This document shows positions 46,130 to 56,569 of a stretch of DNA of 64,000 nt, piece by piece. Under the pieces are notes generated by a model. It had not been told where the DNA came from, made no database searches, and saw only the letters and a program-made list of their open reading frames with translations. Source of the DNA: Shewanella sp. Arc9-LZ (GTDB taxonomy: Bacteria > Pseudomonadota > Gammaproteobacteria > Enterobacterales > Shewanellaceae); the NCBI RefSeq assembly GCF_010092445.1, contig NZ_CP048031.1:3162001-3226000 (forward strand), read 5' to 3'. Position numbers and translations under genes: made by a program. Position 1 is the stretch's first letter, and the number at the start of each line of letters is the position of its first letter.

Positions 46130-46474
46130 ATCAATTCCTTAAAATCTATAACGGCTTCAATACCATTAAGGTGCATTTGCTCCATTATGCCATTGTTGAC
46201 ATCATAAATTTATATAATCATTTGATCGCACTTAAACCAAAACACTCTGATCATGCCATTACATGCTTACAACATACTGACAACACCTCTAAACTTGCTC
46301 GATACTAAGCTAAACCACTCACCACTCAAAGCAAACAGTGCATCTTTGCATTCGTATTCAGTTAAAAATCAACATCATAAAATGACACTATTTAGCTGGG
46401 ATATCACAGTAAAAAACCATCGTCACTCACAGTGCTAGCTGATGATTATTGACTACATAAAACAAAATCCACTG
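46130..46474. other. Junction between core genes and the glucan locus
   Basis: 345 AT-rich bases containing no credible gene and no clear hairpin terminator for the GH16 gene that ends at its right edge. It marks the boundary where the accessory locus begins. Confidence 0.4.
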
Positions 46475-47566
46475 TTAAAGCGCTGAGTCTAGTGACATAA
46501 TTTCTGGTGCTATTTTGCCTAAGGTAACGTCAACACTGCCATCAATTGTTTCGCATCCGGCACCTGTTTTAGGTGATTTAGCACATTCATATACACGCAC
46601 GTAATCCACTAACATCGACTGCGGAAAAATCGACTCATCGATACCGGTTTTATTCACATTCGCGGCCCATGCGCCACCCACAGCAAGATTAAGTAACATG
46701 TGAAATGGCTGATTAAACGGTGCATCATCAGGTGCGTTGACCACATCACCATTATCATCGACATACTGGCTAAACCAACCCGATGCTCGTTGAGTGGCAA
46801 AATGAACATCATCGACATACCAACGGATTTCACCTTGTTGCCATTCAACAGCATAAACATGGAAGTCGTCTGCAGGATTGAGGTCATGAGGTAAACGATA
46901 TTCTGTGCCCGTATAAACATTGTTGGGCCATTGTTTACCGTAATGTAATGTGCCATGTACTGCAGACTCTGGCGCCTTATCGTCGGTAACAACCTTAAGG
47001 TTTACGGCCTCCATAATGTCTATTTCACCTGATCCAGCCCAAGGACCGTATACCCAATCTGTCGGTAACATCCATATCGCCGGCCAAGTCCCCTGACCTT
47101 GCGGTAATTTGGCGCGAATTTCAAAACGGCCGTATTTCCAATCACCTTTGTTTTTCGATACTAAACGAGCAGAGGTGTAATCTAATGTTTTCGATGTATC
47201 GTTTACGTCATAGCTTGGATCAGAATCATTTACTGCAGGCCCAGAAAAAGTTTCTCTTAATGCCGTAATCGCTAACAAACCATCACTAACTGCAGTATTT
47301 TCAGGCCGTGCGGTATAACACTGAGCCTCATCATTGCCACCACCATAACAATCAACGGCAAAGCTCCACCTAGCAGTGTCTATTTGGTTACCCTCAAACT
47401 CATCTTGCCAAACCAGTTGCCAACCTGATCCTGCGGTATTGGGTATCACTGTATCTGTTGCTTGTTCTGTTACATCATCAGCATTACAGCCAGACAGAAA
47501 TATGACCGACAAAGTTAACGCAGTTAAGCAGGATACAAATGAATGATGCTTATTGAGCTTGTTCAT
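46475..47566 (-). CDS. GH16 endo-beta-1,3-glucanase (laminarinase-like) lipoprotein
   Basis: 363-residue secreted glycoside hydrolase. A lipoprotein signal ends in LSGC with Cys27. The GH16 catalytic motif GSGEIDIMEAV gives nucleophile Glu181 and acid/base Glu186, and GTWPAIWMLPTDWVYGPW is typical of bacterial laminarinases. It should cut beta-1,3-glucan (laminarin) at the cell surface or periplasm. I start at ATG 47566, with AAGG upstream, because the longer frame adds a hydrophilic leader. Third gene of the leftward glucan operon. Confidence 0.9.
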   Translation of the reverse strand: MNKLNKHHSFVSCLTALTLSVIFLSGCNADDVTEQATDTVIPNTAGSGWQLVWQDEFEGNQIDTARWSFAVDCYGGGNDEAQCYTARPENTAVSDGLLAITALRETFSGPAVNDSDPSYDVNDTSKTLDYTSARLVSKNKGDWKYGRFEIRAKLPQGQGTWPAIWMLPTDWVYGPWAGSGEIDIMEAVNLKVVTDDKAPESAVHGTLHYGKQWPNNVYTGTEYRLPHDLNPADDFHVYAVEWQQGEIRWYVDDVHFATQRASGWFSQYVDDNGDVVNAPDDAPFNQPFHMLLNLAVGGAWAANVNKTGIDESIFPQSMLVDYVRVYECAKSPKTGAGCETIDGSVDVTLGKIAPEIMSLDSAL

Positions 47567-47660
47567 TTTTGGCCTTATCCATTTATCGTTCTCTGTTTGC
47601 CGCACGCAGTAGTAAAACAACAAGCGTCGCCAACCATTACTATTTAAAATTGAGTTTAAC

Positions 47661-47690
47661 TAGCCCTATCTAATGACTCAGATAGGGCTA
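47661..47690. terminator. Hairpin between the GH3 and GH16 genes
   Basis: Perfect 11-base arms tagccctatct and agatagggcta around an eight-base loop, 12 bases after the GH3 stop. There is no T run in the direction of transcription, so it more likely stabilises or tunes the message than ends it. Confidence 0.5.
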
Positions 47691-47702
47691 ATTCGCTTTT
47701 AA

Positions 47703-50345
47703 TTAGTTACATTGTATGGTGTTTTCTGCTGAAGCAGCTTGAATGACCACATCACTGAAACGAATTTCAACTGCCGCGTCGGTGGCAAGGTAAAATGGCA
47801 TCACAATTTTAGCAAAATCCATTGGCTCATCAGCAAAACATGCCAATGAAAAGCTTAAACGTTGCCATTCACCTAATTGAGTATTCACCTGCTTGGCAAT
47901 ATCGATTTGCTTACGACAATCACCTTCACATGCCAACCCTAGCCATAACGGCTTTTGCAGTGCTTGTGTTGCATTAATACTCACTGATAACGTGGCATCA
48001 CTATTACTGTAAGCCCTTAAATCACGAGGGAAATTACTAATTAACCCTACAGTGCCCAGCTCATTACCATTAAAAGATACCAAGCGCGCATCTTCTTGAA
48101 CCACACGATCCATAGTACGAATGGTTAATGCGCTATTTTGCGCTACGCTACTGGTTAACCCTTGGCGCTCAGAAGCATTAGCGATGAACATTGACCAAGG
48201 CGATTTCACTGCGCGCTCAAATAAAGGTAAATCTTCTAGTGTTTGAGTTGCAGCTAAATTGTCTTCCGACAAATTGTCTAACACAACCGCATCACTGGCA
48301 GTAGATTGGTAAGTTAAGCCATAGCTATAAGGTATAAGCGGCTGATAATCAGCTTGTGCTTGTTTAGTGTTGTATTGGGCTAATGGCACATTAATCTGAG
48401 TTTGCTGAGGTGTCGCAGGCCATGAGAATGACAATTTACCGACAAAATCATGAGCAACTTTGCCATCAGCCTGAGTAAATAACACATCTGCAACGCCTTG
48501 CCCTTCAGAACCCGGTAACCAGGCTGCGACAAATGCATCAGAGTTGTTGAACTCAGCATTAACCCACATAGGACGGCCACTAATAAACACAGATACCACT
48601 GGAATACCTTGCGCTGTTAACTTCTGCAATAAAGCAAGATCACGCTTGTCTCCACGTTGATATTCTAAGTTATCAATGTCGCCGTTACCTTCTGCATACG
48701 GCTCTTCACCAAACACCACAATCGCAACATCTGGCTTTTGCTGTGGTTCAAATTCACCCGCAACACTTAATGTTGTTGTACCACCAGCTTGAGTGACCAA
48801 TTTATCAATACCAGCGTAAATTGACGTAGCACCAGGAAAGTCACTATTTTGGTTATCAGTACCCTGCCACGTAATGGTCCAGCCACCCGATTGTTTACCG
48901 ATATTATCCGCAGCATCACCTGCAACCAACACCTTTGCATTAGGCGCTAAAGGCAATAAACCTTGATTGTTTTTAAGCAGTACTAAAGATTCACGTACCG
49001 CTTGACGTGCCACATCACGGTGACTTGCTTGGCCAATTAATTCAGTTTTACCCGATAACGGCCGATTGGCAGGGCTAGGTTTGTCAAACAAACCGGCACG
49101 GAACTTAACCCGTAAAATACGTTTAACCGCATCATCAATACGCGCTTGGCTTATTTCGCCATTATTCACCTGTGCAATGGTGTTTTCATATAACGGTTTC
49201 CAAGCGGCAGTTGGCACCATAAAGATATCTAAACCGGCATTGACGGCTTGCGCACACGACTCATTAGTACAATTTTCGATTTGTCCGTGACCGTTCCAAT
49301 CACCTACCACAAAACCATCGAAATTTAATTTATCTTTGAGTACATCTGTTAATAGATATTTATTGCCATGATTTTTAACCCCATGCCAGCTATTAAATGA
49401 TGCCATAACACTTTGTGCCCCAGCATTGAGTCCCCCCACATAGCCTTGTGCATGTATGTCATATAAGTCTTGTTCGCTGGCAATATTATCGCCTTGATCG
49501 ATGCCATTTTCAGTGCCGCCATCGCCTAAAAAGTGCTTAACCGTTGAAATCACATGTTGATCAGATAAAAAGTCACCATTAACAGAACCTTGCAGGCCCT
49601 CAACGATGGCATAAGAATAGGCTTTGACGATTTGTGGATCTTCAGAATAACCTTCGTAAGTCCGGCCCCAGCGATCGTCTCTCACTACGGCGACTGTTGG
49701 AGCAAATACCCAATCGATACCGGTCACCATCACTTCTTTTGCCGTGATAGCGGCAATCTTTTCAATTAACTTAGGGTTATTAGCCGCCCCTAAACCAATG
49801 TTATGCGGGAATAAAGTCGCGCCGATAACATTGTTATGACCGTGTACGGCATCGGTGCCCCACATGGTTGGAATATTAATCCCATCAACACTGTCATCGA
49901 CCGATGCTTGATACAAAGATTCCGCCAGTGCAATCCAATCTGCAGGCGTAGCATGTTTGTCATTGTTAGGGTATGCACCACCACCATTGAGATACGAGCC
50001 AAAACCATATTTACGCATATCTTCAACGGTAATATCGCGAATTTCAGGTTGGATCATTTGCGCGACTTTTTGCTCTATAGTCATTTTAGCCACTAACGCA
50101 TCAATTTTGGCTTCTAAAGCATCATCTTTGGCGATAGCAGGCTTAAGATCCGGCCAAATGGCTAATGACGACTTAGCTGCTGTATCACCAACCATGGCAG
50201 GGGTAACTGCTGTTTTTTTATCTTGTTGAGTGGCGTTATTGTTCTCGCCGCACCCACTTAAGCCGAGCAATACGCCTAAGGCTATCAAGCTTGTTTTTGT
50301 CGGTGTGCTGACTTTATGCATGCACTGTAATTGAGTTAATCTCAT
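47703..50345 (-). CDS. GH3 exo-beta-glucosidase lipoprotein
   Basis: 880-residue GH3 enzyme. A lipoprotein signal ends LSGC (Cys32). The N-terminal barrel contains KHFLGDGGTENGIDQGD and nucleophile Asp349 in FVVGDWNGHGQ; the second domain has VVFGEEPYAEGNGD. About 200 further C-terminal residues (from about 670) look like an extra beta-rich domain, as in marine exo-1,3/1,4-glucanases. It should release glucose from beta-glucan oligosaccharides in the periplasm. GGAAG precedes the ATG, and the sugar transporter gene ends nine bases upstream. Confidence 0.9.
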   Translation of the reverse strand: MRLTQLQCMHKVSTPTKTSLIALGVLLGLSGCGENNNATQQDKKTAVTPAMVGDTAAKSSLAIWPDLKPAIAKDDALEAKIDALVAKMTIEQKVAQMIQPEIRDITVEDMRKYGFGSYLNGGGAYPNNDKHATPADWIALAESLYQASVDDSVDGINIPTMWGTDAVHGHNNVIGATLFPHNIGLGAANNPKLIEKIAAITAKEVMVTGIDWVFAPTVAVVRDDRWGRTYEGYSEDPQIVKAYSYAIVEGLQGSVNGDFLSDQHVISTVKHFLGDGGTENGIDQGDNIASEQDLYDIHAQGYVGGLNAGAQSVMASFNSWHGVKNHGNKYLLTDVLKDKLNFDGFVVGDWNGHGQIENCTNESCAQAVNAGLDIFMVPTAAWKPLYENTIAQVNNGEISQARIDDAVKRILRVKFRAGLFDKPSPANRPLSGKTELIGQASHRDVARQAVRESLVLLKNNQGLLPLAPNAKVLVAGDAADNIGKQSGGWTITWQGTDNQNSDFPGATSIYAGIDKLVTQAGGTTTLSVAGEFEPQQKPDVAIVVFGEEPYAEGNGDIDNLEYQRGDKRDLALLQKLTAQGIPVVSVFISGRPMWVNAEFNNSDAFVAAWLPGSEGQGVADVLFTQADGKVAHDFVGKLSFSWPATPQQTQINVPLAQYNTKQAQADYQPLIPYSYGLTYQSTASDAVVLDNLSEDNLAATQTLEDLPLFERAVKSPWSMFIANASERQGLTSSVAQNSALTIRTMDRVVQEDARLVSFNGNELGTVGLISNFPRDLRAYSNSDATLSVSINATQALQKPLWLGLACEGDCRKQIDIAKQVNTQLGEWQRLSFSLACFADEPMDFAKIVMPFYLATDAAVEIRFSDVVIQAASAENTIQCN

Positions 50346-50354
50346 GGTCTTCCC

Positions 50355-51662
50355 TTATACCTTATCTGCGAATACTGGACGTTTTGCAGCACATCCAATC
50401 AAACCGTAATAACCAATAAATACGTAACATAACAGAGGTAGAATAAAGGCTAATTGAATGCCTAAACTGTCAGCTAACATGCCTTGTAATAATGGTAAAA
50501 CAGCACCTCCAACAATGGCCAAGCATAAAATACCCGAACCTTGACTGGTGTGCTGTTTTAAATCTTGTAGCGCTAAACTGAAAATGGTTGGGAACATGAT
50601 TGAATTACACAAGCCGACTAGCAACAATGCCCACATGGCAACGGTACCGGCACTCAACATGGCTGCTGCCACTAAAACACACGCACATAGCGCATTAAAC
50701 GCGAGTACTTTGCCTGCGTTAATTTTTTGCATGACTGCAGCACCAATGAAGCGCCCAACCATCGCGCCACCAAAGTAGTAAGCAATGTAATGCGCAGCCT
50801 CCGATTCAGACACGCCGCCAATATCATCTTGAGTTAAAAAACTAATTAAAAAGCTGCCAATCCCTACTTCAGCGCCCACATAAACAAAAATACCCACGGC
50901 ACCCAGCACCAAATGCGGGTATTGCCATGCGCTACCTTTTACAGCGGCATTAGACTGAGTGTCTCGTTTGCCCAGTAAAGGCAGTTTTAACAACATAAAA
51001 ATGAATGCTAATACAAACAACGCACCCGCTAAAATAAGGTAAGGCGTTTGTACTGCAGAGGCTTGTTGCTGAATCGATAGCTGGCCAATCACTTCGCCAA
51101 CCTCAGTGACTTTGCTGTCATGTTCAACGGTCGATAAAATTAACCAACTACCAAAAAATGGCGCCACCGTGGTGCCTAATGAATTAAATGCTTGGGTTAA
51201 GGTTAAACGAGACGATGCGGTTTCGGCTGGGCCTAATACGCTCACATATGGATTTGCTGATACTTGCAAGATGGTAATGCCCGAAGCCAGTACAAAAAAA
51301 GCAAATAAAAACATATTGTAAGAGCCATAACTGGCCGATGGATAGAACAGTAAACACCCTACACATGCAATAACCAATCCGGTAATAATACCTTTTTGAT
51401 AACCAATTTTACCGACTAGGGCTCCTGCCGGAATAGACACAATAAAATAGGCTCCGAAAAAGCAGAACTGTACCAGCATTGCTTGGGTGTAATTAAGGTC
51501 GAACATGTTTTTTAAATAAGGGATTAAAATATCATTTAAACAGGTTAAAAAGCCCCACATAAAAAATAACGAGGTTAACGCTATCAAAGCAAAACGAAAG
51601 TTGCCTTGCTGGTGAGTCGAATCGGCATTTGCCAACTCAGGTTGAAGCGGTGAAGTCGCCAT
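50355..51662 (-). CDS. FucP/GluP-type sugar MFS transporter
   Basis: 435-residue permease with about 12 membrane helices. [28 protein letters not shown] near the N-terminus is characteristic of the FucP/glucose-galactose transporter branch, as are the later [23 protein letters not shown] and [13 protein letters not shown] [15 protein letters not shown] segments. It probably takes up glucose released by the GH3 enzyme encoded nine bases downstream. First gene of the leftward glucan operon, with a LacI-type operator about 210 bases upstream. Confidence 0.9.
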   Translation of the reverse strand: MATSPLQPELANADSTHQQGNFRFALIALTSLFFMWGFLTCLNDILIPYLKNMFDLNYTQAMLVQFCFFGAYFIVSIPAGALVGKIGYQKGIITGLVIACVGCLLFYPSASYGSYNMFLFAFFVLASGITILQVSANPYVSVLGPAETASSRLTLTQAFNSLGTTVAPFFGSWLILSTVEHDSKVTEVGEVIGQLSIQQQASAVQTPYLILAGALFVLAFIFMLLKLPLLGKRDTQSNAAVKGSAWQYPHLVLGAVGIFVYVGAEVGIGSFLISFLTQDDIGGVSESEAAHYIAYYFGGAMVGRFIGAAVMQKINAGKVLAFNALCACVLVAAAMLSAGTVAMWALLLVGLCNSIMFPTIFSLALQDLKQHTSQGSGILCLAIVGGAVLPLLQGMLADSLGIQLAFILPLLCYVFIGYYGLIGCAAKRPVFADKV

Positions 51663-52044
51663 GACATTCCCTTATTGTTGTTAATAGTTATCTTGAGTTG
51701 CAGTACATAACGCCATTGAATGGATACCAATAATCTCACGCCAAGAGTTAATTCCCCGTAAACCCTAGACATTTGACTGGTGATCATTTCCACACTTGAG
51801 CAAGCAGATAAGCATTCAATAATTAACCAAATCAATTATTGACCTTTGGATAATTAATCACTAATCTCAATGTAAGCGCTTTCATTTTTAACATATCGAT
51901 AACTGATGTCAACGATTTTTAAACGCGAGAGCTTATTTTTTACTGCGTATCTATCACGGCGCAAGGCCTTTTATCAGGGTATTTCAACGTAATAAGTTAG
52001 TCATAAAAATAGACACAATTAAATAATACTAAGTGAATTTAAAT
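51663..52044. other. Divergent control region of the glucan operons
   Basis: About 380 bases between the transporter and GH1 starts. It holds one LacI-family operator (51871-51884). The rest is AT-rich with several possible -10 elements; no unique promoter stands out. Confidence 0.5.
51871..51884. promoter_or_regulatory. LacI-family operator 1 (divergent glucan operons)
   Basis: TGTAAGCGCTTTCA is a 14-bp near-palindrome centred on the CG typical of LacI/GalR sites. It is one base different from the perfect palindrome at 56601. It lies 209 bases before the transporter start and 161 before GH1. Confidence 0.75.
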
Positions 52045-53376
52045 ATGAAAATTATGTTACCAGCCGATTCTAAAATGCATTCAAAAGCGTTCACCTTTGG
52101 TGTGGCGACTGCTTCTTTTCAAATTGAAGGCGCAGTGGATTCTCGTCTTCCTTGTATATGGGATACCTTTTGTGCGACTCCAGGCAAAATTCGTGATGGT
52201 TCTGACGGTTCGCAAGCATGCGAGCATGTAAAGTTATGGCGTGAAGATGTCGATCTAATTGAATCGCTAGGCGTTGACGCCTACCGTTTATCGATTTCAT
52301 GGCCACGCGTAATGCACAAAGATGGCAGCCTCAATCCGCAAGGTGTGACGTTTTATACCGACTTACTCGATGAATTAAATCGTCGTGGTATTAAAACCTT
52401 TGTGACCTTATACCATTGGGATTTACCACAACATATTGAAGACAATGGTGGTTGGTTAAATCGCGAAACGGCCTATTTATTTGCAGACTACGCCGACAAA
52501 ATCACTCAGGCATTCGGTGACAGAGTCTATTCATATGCAACCTTTAACGAACCATTTTGCAGTTCTTACTTAGGTTACGAAATTGGCGTTCATGCGCCTG
52601 GATTAGCAACCAAAGCGTTCGGTCGTCAATCTGCACACCATTTATTATTGGCTCATGGTTTAGCCATGAAAGTATTGCAAAAAAACAGTCCTAATAGCCA
52701 AAATGGTATCGTACTTAACTTCACGCCTTGCTATAGCGCGACAGACTCTGCAGCAGATGTTAACGCCGCAAGTAAAGCCGATCAGTACTTTAATCAATGG
52801 TACATCAAACCACTGTTTGACCGTTGCTACCCTGACATTATTAATGACTTCGCCGCTGAAGATATGCCCGTTATTGAACAAGGCGACTTTGATATTATTG
52901 CTCAACCTATCGACTTCTTAGGCATTAACTTTTACACCCGTGCGGTCTATAAAGCAGACCCAGTAAATGGCTTTAGCCAAATCGATATGGTCGACAAACC
53001 TAAAACAGATATTGGCTGGGAAATATACCCACAATCCTTCACCGACTTATTAACCTCTTTGCATGCACTTTATCCTTTACCGCCGATCTACATTACTGAA
53101 AACGGTGCGGCAATGGATGATAAATTGCAAGACGGTAAAGTGGATGATCAAGACAGACTCGAATACTATAACGCTCACTTAAATGCAGTAAATAATGCCA
53201 TTGAACAAGGCGTTAATGTTGTAGGATATTTTGCGTGGAGTTTAATGGATAATTTTGAATGGGCTGAAGGCTATTTAAAACGTTTTGGGATTGTTTATGT
53301 TGATTATACAACTCAACAACGCACCCTGAAAGCCAGCGCCTATGCGTATCGAGAATTTATAAACTTAAGAAAATAA
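52045..53376 (+). CDS. GH1 beta-glucosidase
   Basis: 443-residue cytoplasmic glycoside hydrolase with no signal peptide. The acid/base Glu169 lies in ATFNEP and the nucleophile Glu352 in IYITENGAAMDD, with FTFGVATASFQIEGA near the start and the C-terminal WSLMDNFEWAEGYLKRFG. It should hydrolyse imported cellobiose- or laminaribiose-type disaccharides. ATG 52045 is preferred to a GTG at 52033, but the ribosome site is weak for both. It is divergent from the transporter operon and followed by a terminator. Confidence 0.94.
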   Translation: MKIMLPADSKMHSKAFTFGVATASFQIEGAVDSRLPCIWDTFCATPGKIRDGSDGSQACEHVKLWREDVDLIESLGVDAYRLSISWPRVMHKDGSLNPQGVTFYTDLLDELNRRGIKTFVTLYHWDLPQHIEDNGGWLNRETAYLFADYADKITQAFGDRVYSYATFNEPFCSSYLGYEIGVHAPGLATKAFGRQSAHHLLLAHGLAMKVLQKNSPNSQNGIVLNFTPCYSATDSAADVNAASKADQYFNQWYIKPLFDRCYPDIINDFAAEDMPVIEQGDFDIIAQPIDFLGINFYTRAVYKADPVNGFSQIDMVDKPKTDIGWEIYPQSFTDLLTSLHALYPLPPIYITENGAAMDDKLQDGKVDDQDRLEYYNAHLNAVNNAIEQGVNVVGYFAWSLMDNFEWAEGYLKRFGIVYVDYTTQQRTLKASAYAYREFINLRK

Positions 53377-53390
53377 TATGTTAACCAGAT

Positions 53391-53417
53391 AAAGCCGTTG
53401 TATAAAACGGCTTTGTT
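53391..53417 (+). terminator. Terminator after GH1
   Basis: Arms aaagccgtt and aacggcttt with a short loop, then GTTCT. It lies 15 bases after the GH1 stop, so the symporter gene may be expressed at a lower level or from its own promoter. Confidence 0.7.
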
Positions 53418-53467
53418 CTATTCAAACAGTTGCATCATTTTAACAAATAACAACAATTGAGGCATGT

Positions 53468-54796
53468 ATGATAAGCACCAGAGAAAAAATAGCTTACGGG
53501 CTCGGGGACACTGCCAGTAATATTGTTTTCCAAACTGTTATGCTGTTTTTAACCTTTTTCTATACCGACATTTTCGGTATTTCGCCAGCATTTGTCGGCA
53601 CCATGTTTCTAGCTGTACGCTTAATTGATGCGGTCACAGACCCATTGATGGGCGCGTTGGCAGATAGAACCAATACCCGTTGGGGTAAGTTTAGACCCTA
53701 CCTATTATGGTTTGCCCTACCCTTTGGTTTTATCAGTGTTTTAGCCTTTACTACTCCTGATTTAACTGAAGACGGCAAAATGATTTATGCCTTCGTTACT
53801 TATACCGCACTCATGATGGTCTACACCGCCATTAATATCCCATATTGTGCATTAGGCGGCGTGTTAACAGCCGACCCAAAAGAGCGAGTGTCAGTACAAT
53901 CTTACCGTTTTGTATTTGCAATGCTCGGTGGTTTATTGGTGTCAGGTTTAACCTTACCCCTAGTCGAATTTTTAGGTGAAGGCGATCAAGCCAAAGGTTA
54001 CCAACTGACTATTGCCGCCATGAGCGTTTTGGGTGTTGCGATGTTTCTTGCCTGTTTTTGGGGTACTAAAGAGCGTTTACACCCGCCAGCGGATCAACAG
54101 TCTAGCTTTAAGAAAGACTTTACCGATATGCTCAAAAATGACCAATGGCGTGTGTTAGCTATTGCGGCAGTGTGTTTATTATCAGGCATGGTGTTACGCA
54201 CTAGCTTAGCGATTTACTACGTTAAATATTTCCTTAACATGCCAGACTCCATCACCCTATTTATCACTCTGGGTATGGTTGGTAATATATTTGGCTGTAT
54301 TTTAGCTGAGCCTTTGGCTAAACGCTTTTGTAAGGTCAAAGCTTATATCACTTTGCAACTGCTTGCGGCAGCGATGTGTGTAGTGAGCTACTTTGTACCT
54401 AGCGATCAAGTCGTACTCGCCTTTGGAATGTTTATTATCTGGGGCTTTACGTTCAACATGGCCACCCCATTACTTTGGGCAAAAATGGCTGATGTTGTCG
54501 ATTATGGCCAATATAAAAATGGCGTACGCATTACCGGGATGATTTATTCCTCAGTGATTTTCTTTATCAAACTGGGTGTTGCCATTGGTGGTGCTTCTGC
54601 GGGGTGGTTATTAGCAGGTTATGGTTATCAGCCTGATACCATGCAAACGGAGCATACTCAGCAAGGTATATTATTATCATTCACTATTTACCCTGCGATT
54701 GGATCTTTAGTCGTGGCTTTTGTAATGCGCTGGTACACTTTAGATAATCAAAAAGTGGACCAAATTCACTTAGAATTAAATAGAGAAGCAAAATAA
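53468..54796 (+). CDS. GPH-family glycoside/cation symporter
   Basis: 442-residue permease with about 12 helices. IAYGLGDTASNIVFQTVMLFLTFFYTDIFG, RLIDAVTDPLMGALADRTNTRWGKFRPYLL and WAKMADVVDYGQYKNGVR are signatures of the glycoside-pentoside-hexuronide family (MelB/XynP type). It likely imports the beta-glucoside disaccharides cleaved by the GH1 enzyme encoded just upstream. A terminator sits between it and the lacI-family gene. Confidence 0.92.
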   Translation: MISTREKIAYGLGDTASNIVFQTVMLFLTFFYTDIFGISPAFVGTMFLAVRLIDAVTDPLMGALADRTNTRWGKFRPYLLWFALPFGFISVLAFTTPDLTEDGKMIYAFVTYTALMMVYTAINIPYCALGGVLTADPKERVSVQSYRFVFAMLGGLLVSGLTLPLVEFLGEGDQAKGYQLTIAAMSVLGVAMFLACFWGTKERLHPPADQQSSFKKDFTDMLKNDQWRVLAIAAVCLLSGMVLRTSLAIYYVKYFLNMPDSITLFITLGMVGNIFGCILAEPLAKRFCKVKAYITLQLLAAAMCVVSYFVPSDQVVLAFGMFIIWGFTFNMATPLLWAKMADVVDYGQYKNGVRITGMIYSSVIFFIKLGVAIGGASAGWLLAGYGYQPDTMQTEHTQQGILLSFTIYPAIGSLVVAFVMRWYTLDNQKVDQIHLELNREAK

Positions 54797-54808
54797 AAGC
54801 ATGTTAAT

Positions 54809-54838
54809 CTTGGAGCCATGTGCTCCAAGACGGCTTTT
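54809..54838 (+). terminator. Terminator or attenuator before the LacI-family gene
   Basis: Arms cttggagc and gctccaag around CATGT, followed by ACGGCTTTTTA. It ends 13 bases before the regulator start codon, so the regulator may depend on read-through. Confidence 0.75.
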
Positions 54839-54851
54839 TAATACTCATTAT

Positions 54852-55865
54852 ATGGCAACTATTTACGATGTATCAGTGATGGCTGGTGTGTCTCTGGCGA
54901 CTGTGTCCCGAGTCATGAACAACAACACCAAAGTAAGCGATAAAACCAAACAAAAAGTACTCGATGCAATGAAAGCGTTAGGTTACCGACCTAATACCAT
55001 TGCACAGTCACTCGCCTCGAACTGTTCAAACAGTGTCGGGGTTTTGGTGTCTCAGCTTGACGGTCCTTTTTACGGTCCCATGATGACCGAAATTGAAACA
55101 GCCCTTAGAACAGCTAACAAGCACGTGATTATTGCTGCTGGTCATAGTGACGAGAAACAAGAAAAAGAAGGGGTTGAGTTTTTAATGAGTCGCGGCTGTG
55201 ATGCATTAATTTTGGATATTGAGGCTGTATCAGACGATTACCTAATCGAGCTCAGTAAAGGTTCAACGCCGGTGGTATTTATTAACCGCTATATAGACGC
55301 TATCAAAGAACGCTGTGTTTATCTTGAAAATGAACAAGGTGGCTTCATGGCTACCGAGCACATTTTATCACTTGGCCATAAAGATATCGCATACATTTCA
55401 GGGCCATTGTTTAAGCTCGATGTGAGAGATCGCCTAAAAGGACATAAACGAGCATTGCAACAATACAATATCGATTTTGATGACACCCTTTGCGTTGAAA
55501 GTGACTTTAAAGAAGCTGGCGGTTGTGAAGCGATGGAACGTTTATTGTCGATGAACAAACCGATCACAGCTGTAGTGTGTGCTAATGATCAGATGGCCTC
55601 AGGCGCTATTGCTGTGTGTTTGGAGCATGGATTGCGTGTTCCGGAAGATATTTCATTTATCGGTTACGATAATATCCCTTTCCCGCAATATATTTCACCT
55701 AAATTATCTACCGTCAGTAACCCCATTAACGAGATGGGTAAAATGGCCGCTCGCTGGGTACTTCGACAAGTTTACAACAATAAAGACGTGGTAATTGAAC
55801 GCTCATTTCAGCCAGAATTATTTATTCGTGATTCAGCCAAAGCGGTTAACATAAAAAGTCAATAA
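54852..55865 (+). CDS. LacI-family transcriptional regulator of the glucan locus
   Basis: 337-residue repressor. The N-terminal helix-turn-helix (ATIYDVSVMAGVSLATVSRVMNN) and hinge (ALGYRPNTIAQSLAS) are followed by a periplasmic-binding-protein-like sensor domain with VVCANDQMASGAIAVCLEHGLRVPEDISFIGYDNIPF. The likely inducer is a glucose or disaccharide product of the locus. ATG 54852 is preferred to 54801, which lies ahead of the terminator hairpin. It is expected to bind the three TGTAAGCGCTTNCA-type operators around it. Confidence 0.9.
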   Translation: MATIYDVSVMAGVSLATVSRVMNNNTKVSDKTKQKVLDAMKALGYRPNTIAQSLASNCSNSVGVLVSQLDGPFYGPMMTEIETALRTANKHVIIAAGHSDEKQEKEGVEFLMSRGCDALILDIEAVSDDYLIELSKGSTPVVFINRYIDAIKERCVYLENEQGGFMATEHILSLGHKDIAYISGPLFKLDVRDRLKGHKRALQQYNIDFDDTLCVESDFKEAGGCEAMERLLSMNKPITAVVCANDQMASGAIAVCLEHGLRVPEDISFIGYDNIPFPQYISPKLSTVSNPINEMGKMAARWVLRQVYNNKDVVIERSFQPELFIRDSAKAVNIKSQ

Positions 55866-56438
55866 CCTGAATTTACAAGGCAGATAACATGAGCATATAT
55901 CATTAATTGTTCATGTTATTTAGCAACGGTATTGGCTCATAATGCAGTCGCTATTAGTTAATACAGCAACTATTAACGAGTGTAATAACTATTAACATTT
56001 GATTTTTGATACGACCCACTAATAAAAAGCAAGCCTCTCACATATTCACCGCTAACATAACACTTAGTATTCAAGTGAAACTCCAATACCTGCTCACGAC
56101 TGACATTATTACGATTACCTGAGCTAGGTGATTACTGGCATGTTCAAGTCACTTATCAGCTCCCCTTTTCACCAGACAATATAATAGTTCAACGTATCTA
56201 ACATTCAATGTAACACCTTCACCACCATTGTTGCTTTAACAAGGTATCTATATTGAACGAGCCAGCGCAGATGATAGTAATAGGATGAAGTCAAAGGCGT
56301 GAGTGTTAACCCTATTGATTGACAACCATGCCACCCAAATACATGACTACATCTTAGCTTATGCCTCTGAGCACACCTTATTCGAGCCCAATAATAAGAT
56401 AAGTCATAAATATAATTGGTAACAATCTAACCCACAAA

Positions 56439-56452
56439 AGAAAGCGCTTACA
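56439..56452. promoter_or_regulatory. LacI-family operator 2 (distal receptor site)
   Basis: AGAAAGCGCTTACA matches the reverse complement of operator 1 except at one end base. Its centre is 162 bases from operator 3. Confidence 0.6.
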
Positions 56453-56569
56453 TTTTAGTGCGGAAATAAACATTAAATTAAAAATGTTTAAAAACAATGG
56501 ATAACAATATTTAGTATAAAAAAATCTACATCTGAGTTAATGAAATGTAATAATTCGAACTTGTTTTTG

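Noticed and set aside
46253..46438. 61-residue frame in the gap after cysQ
   Set aside because: No ribosome site, random-looking composition, no recognisable domain.
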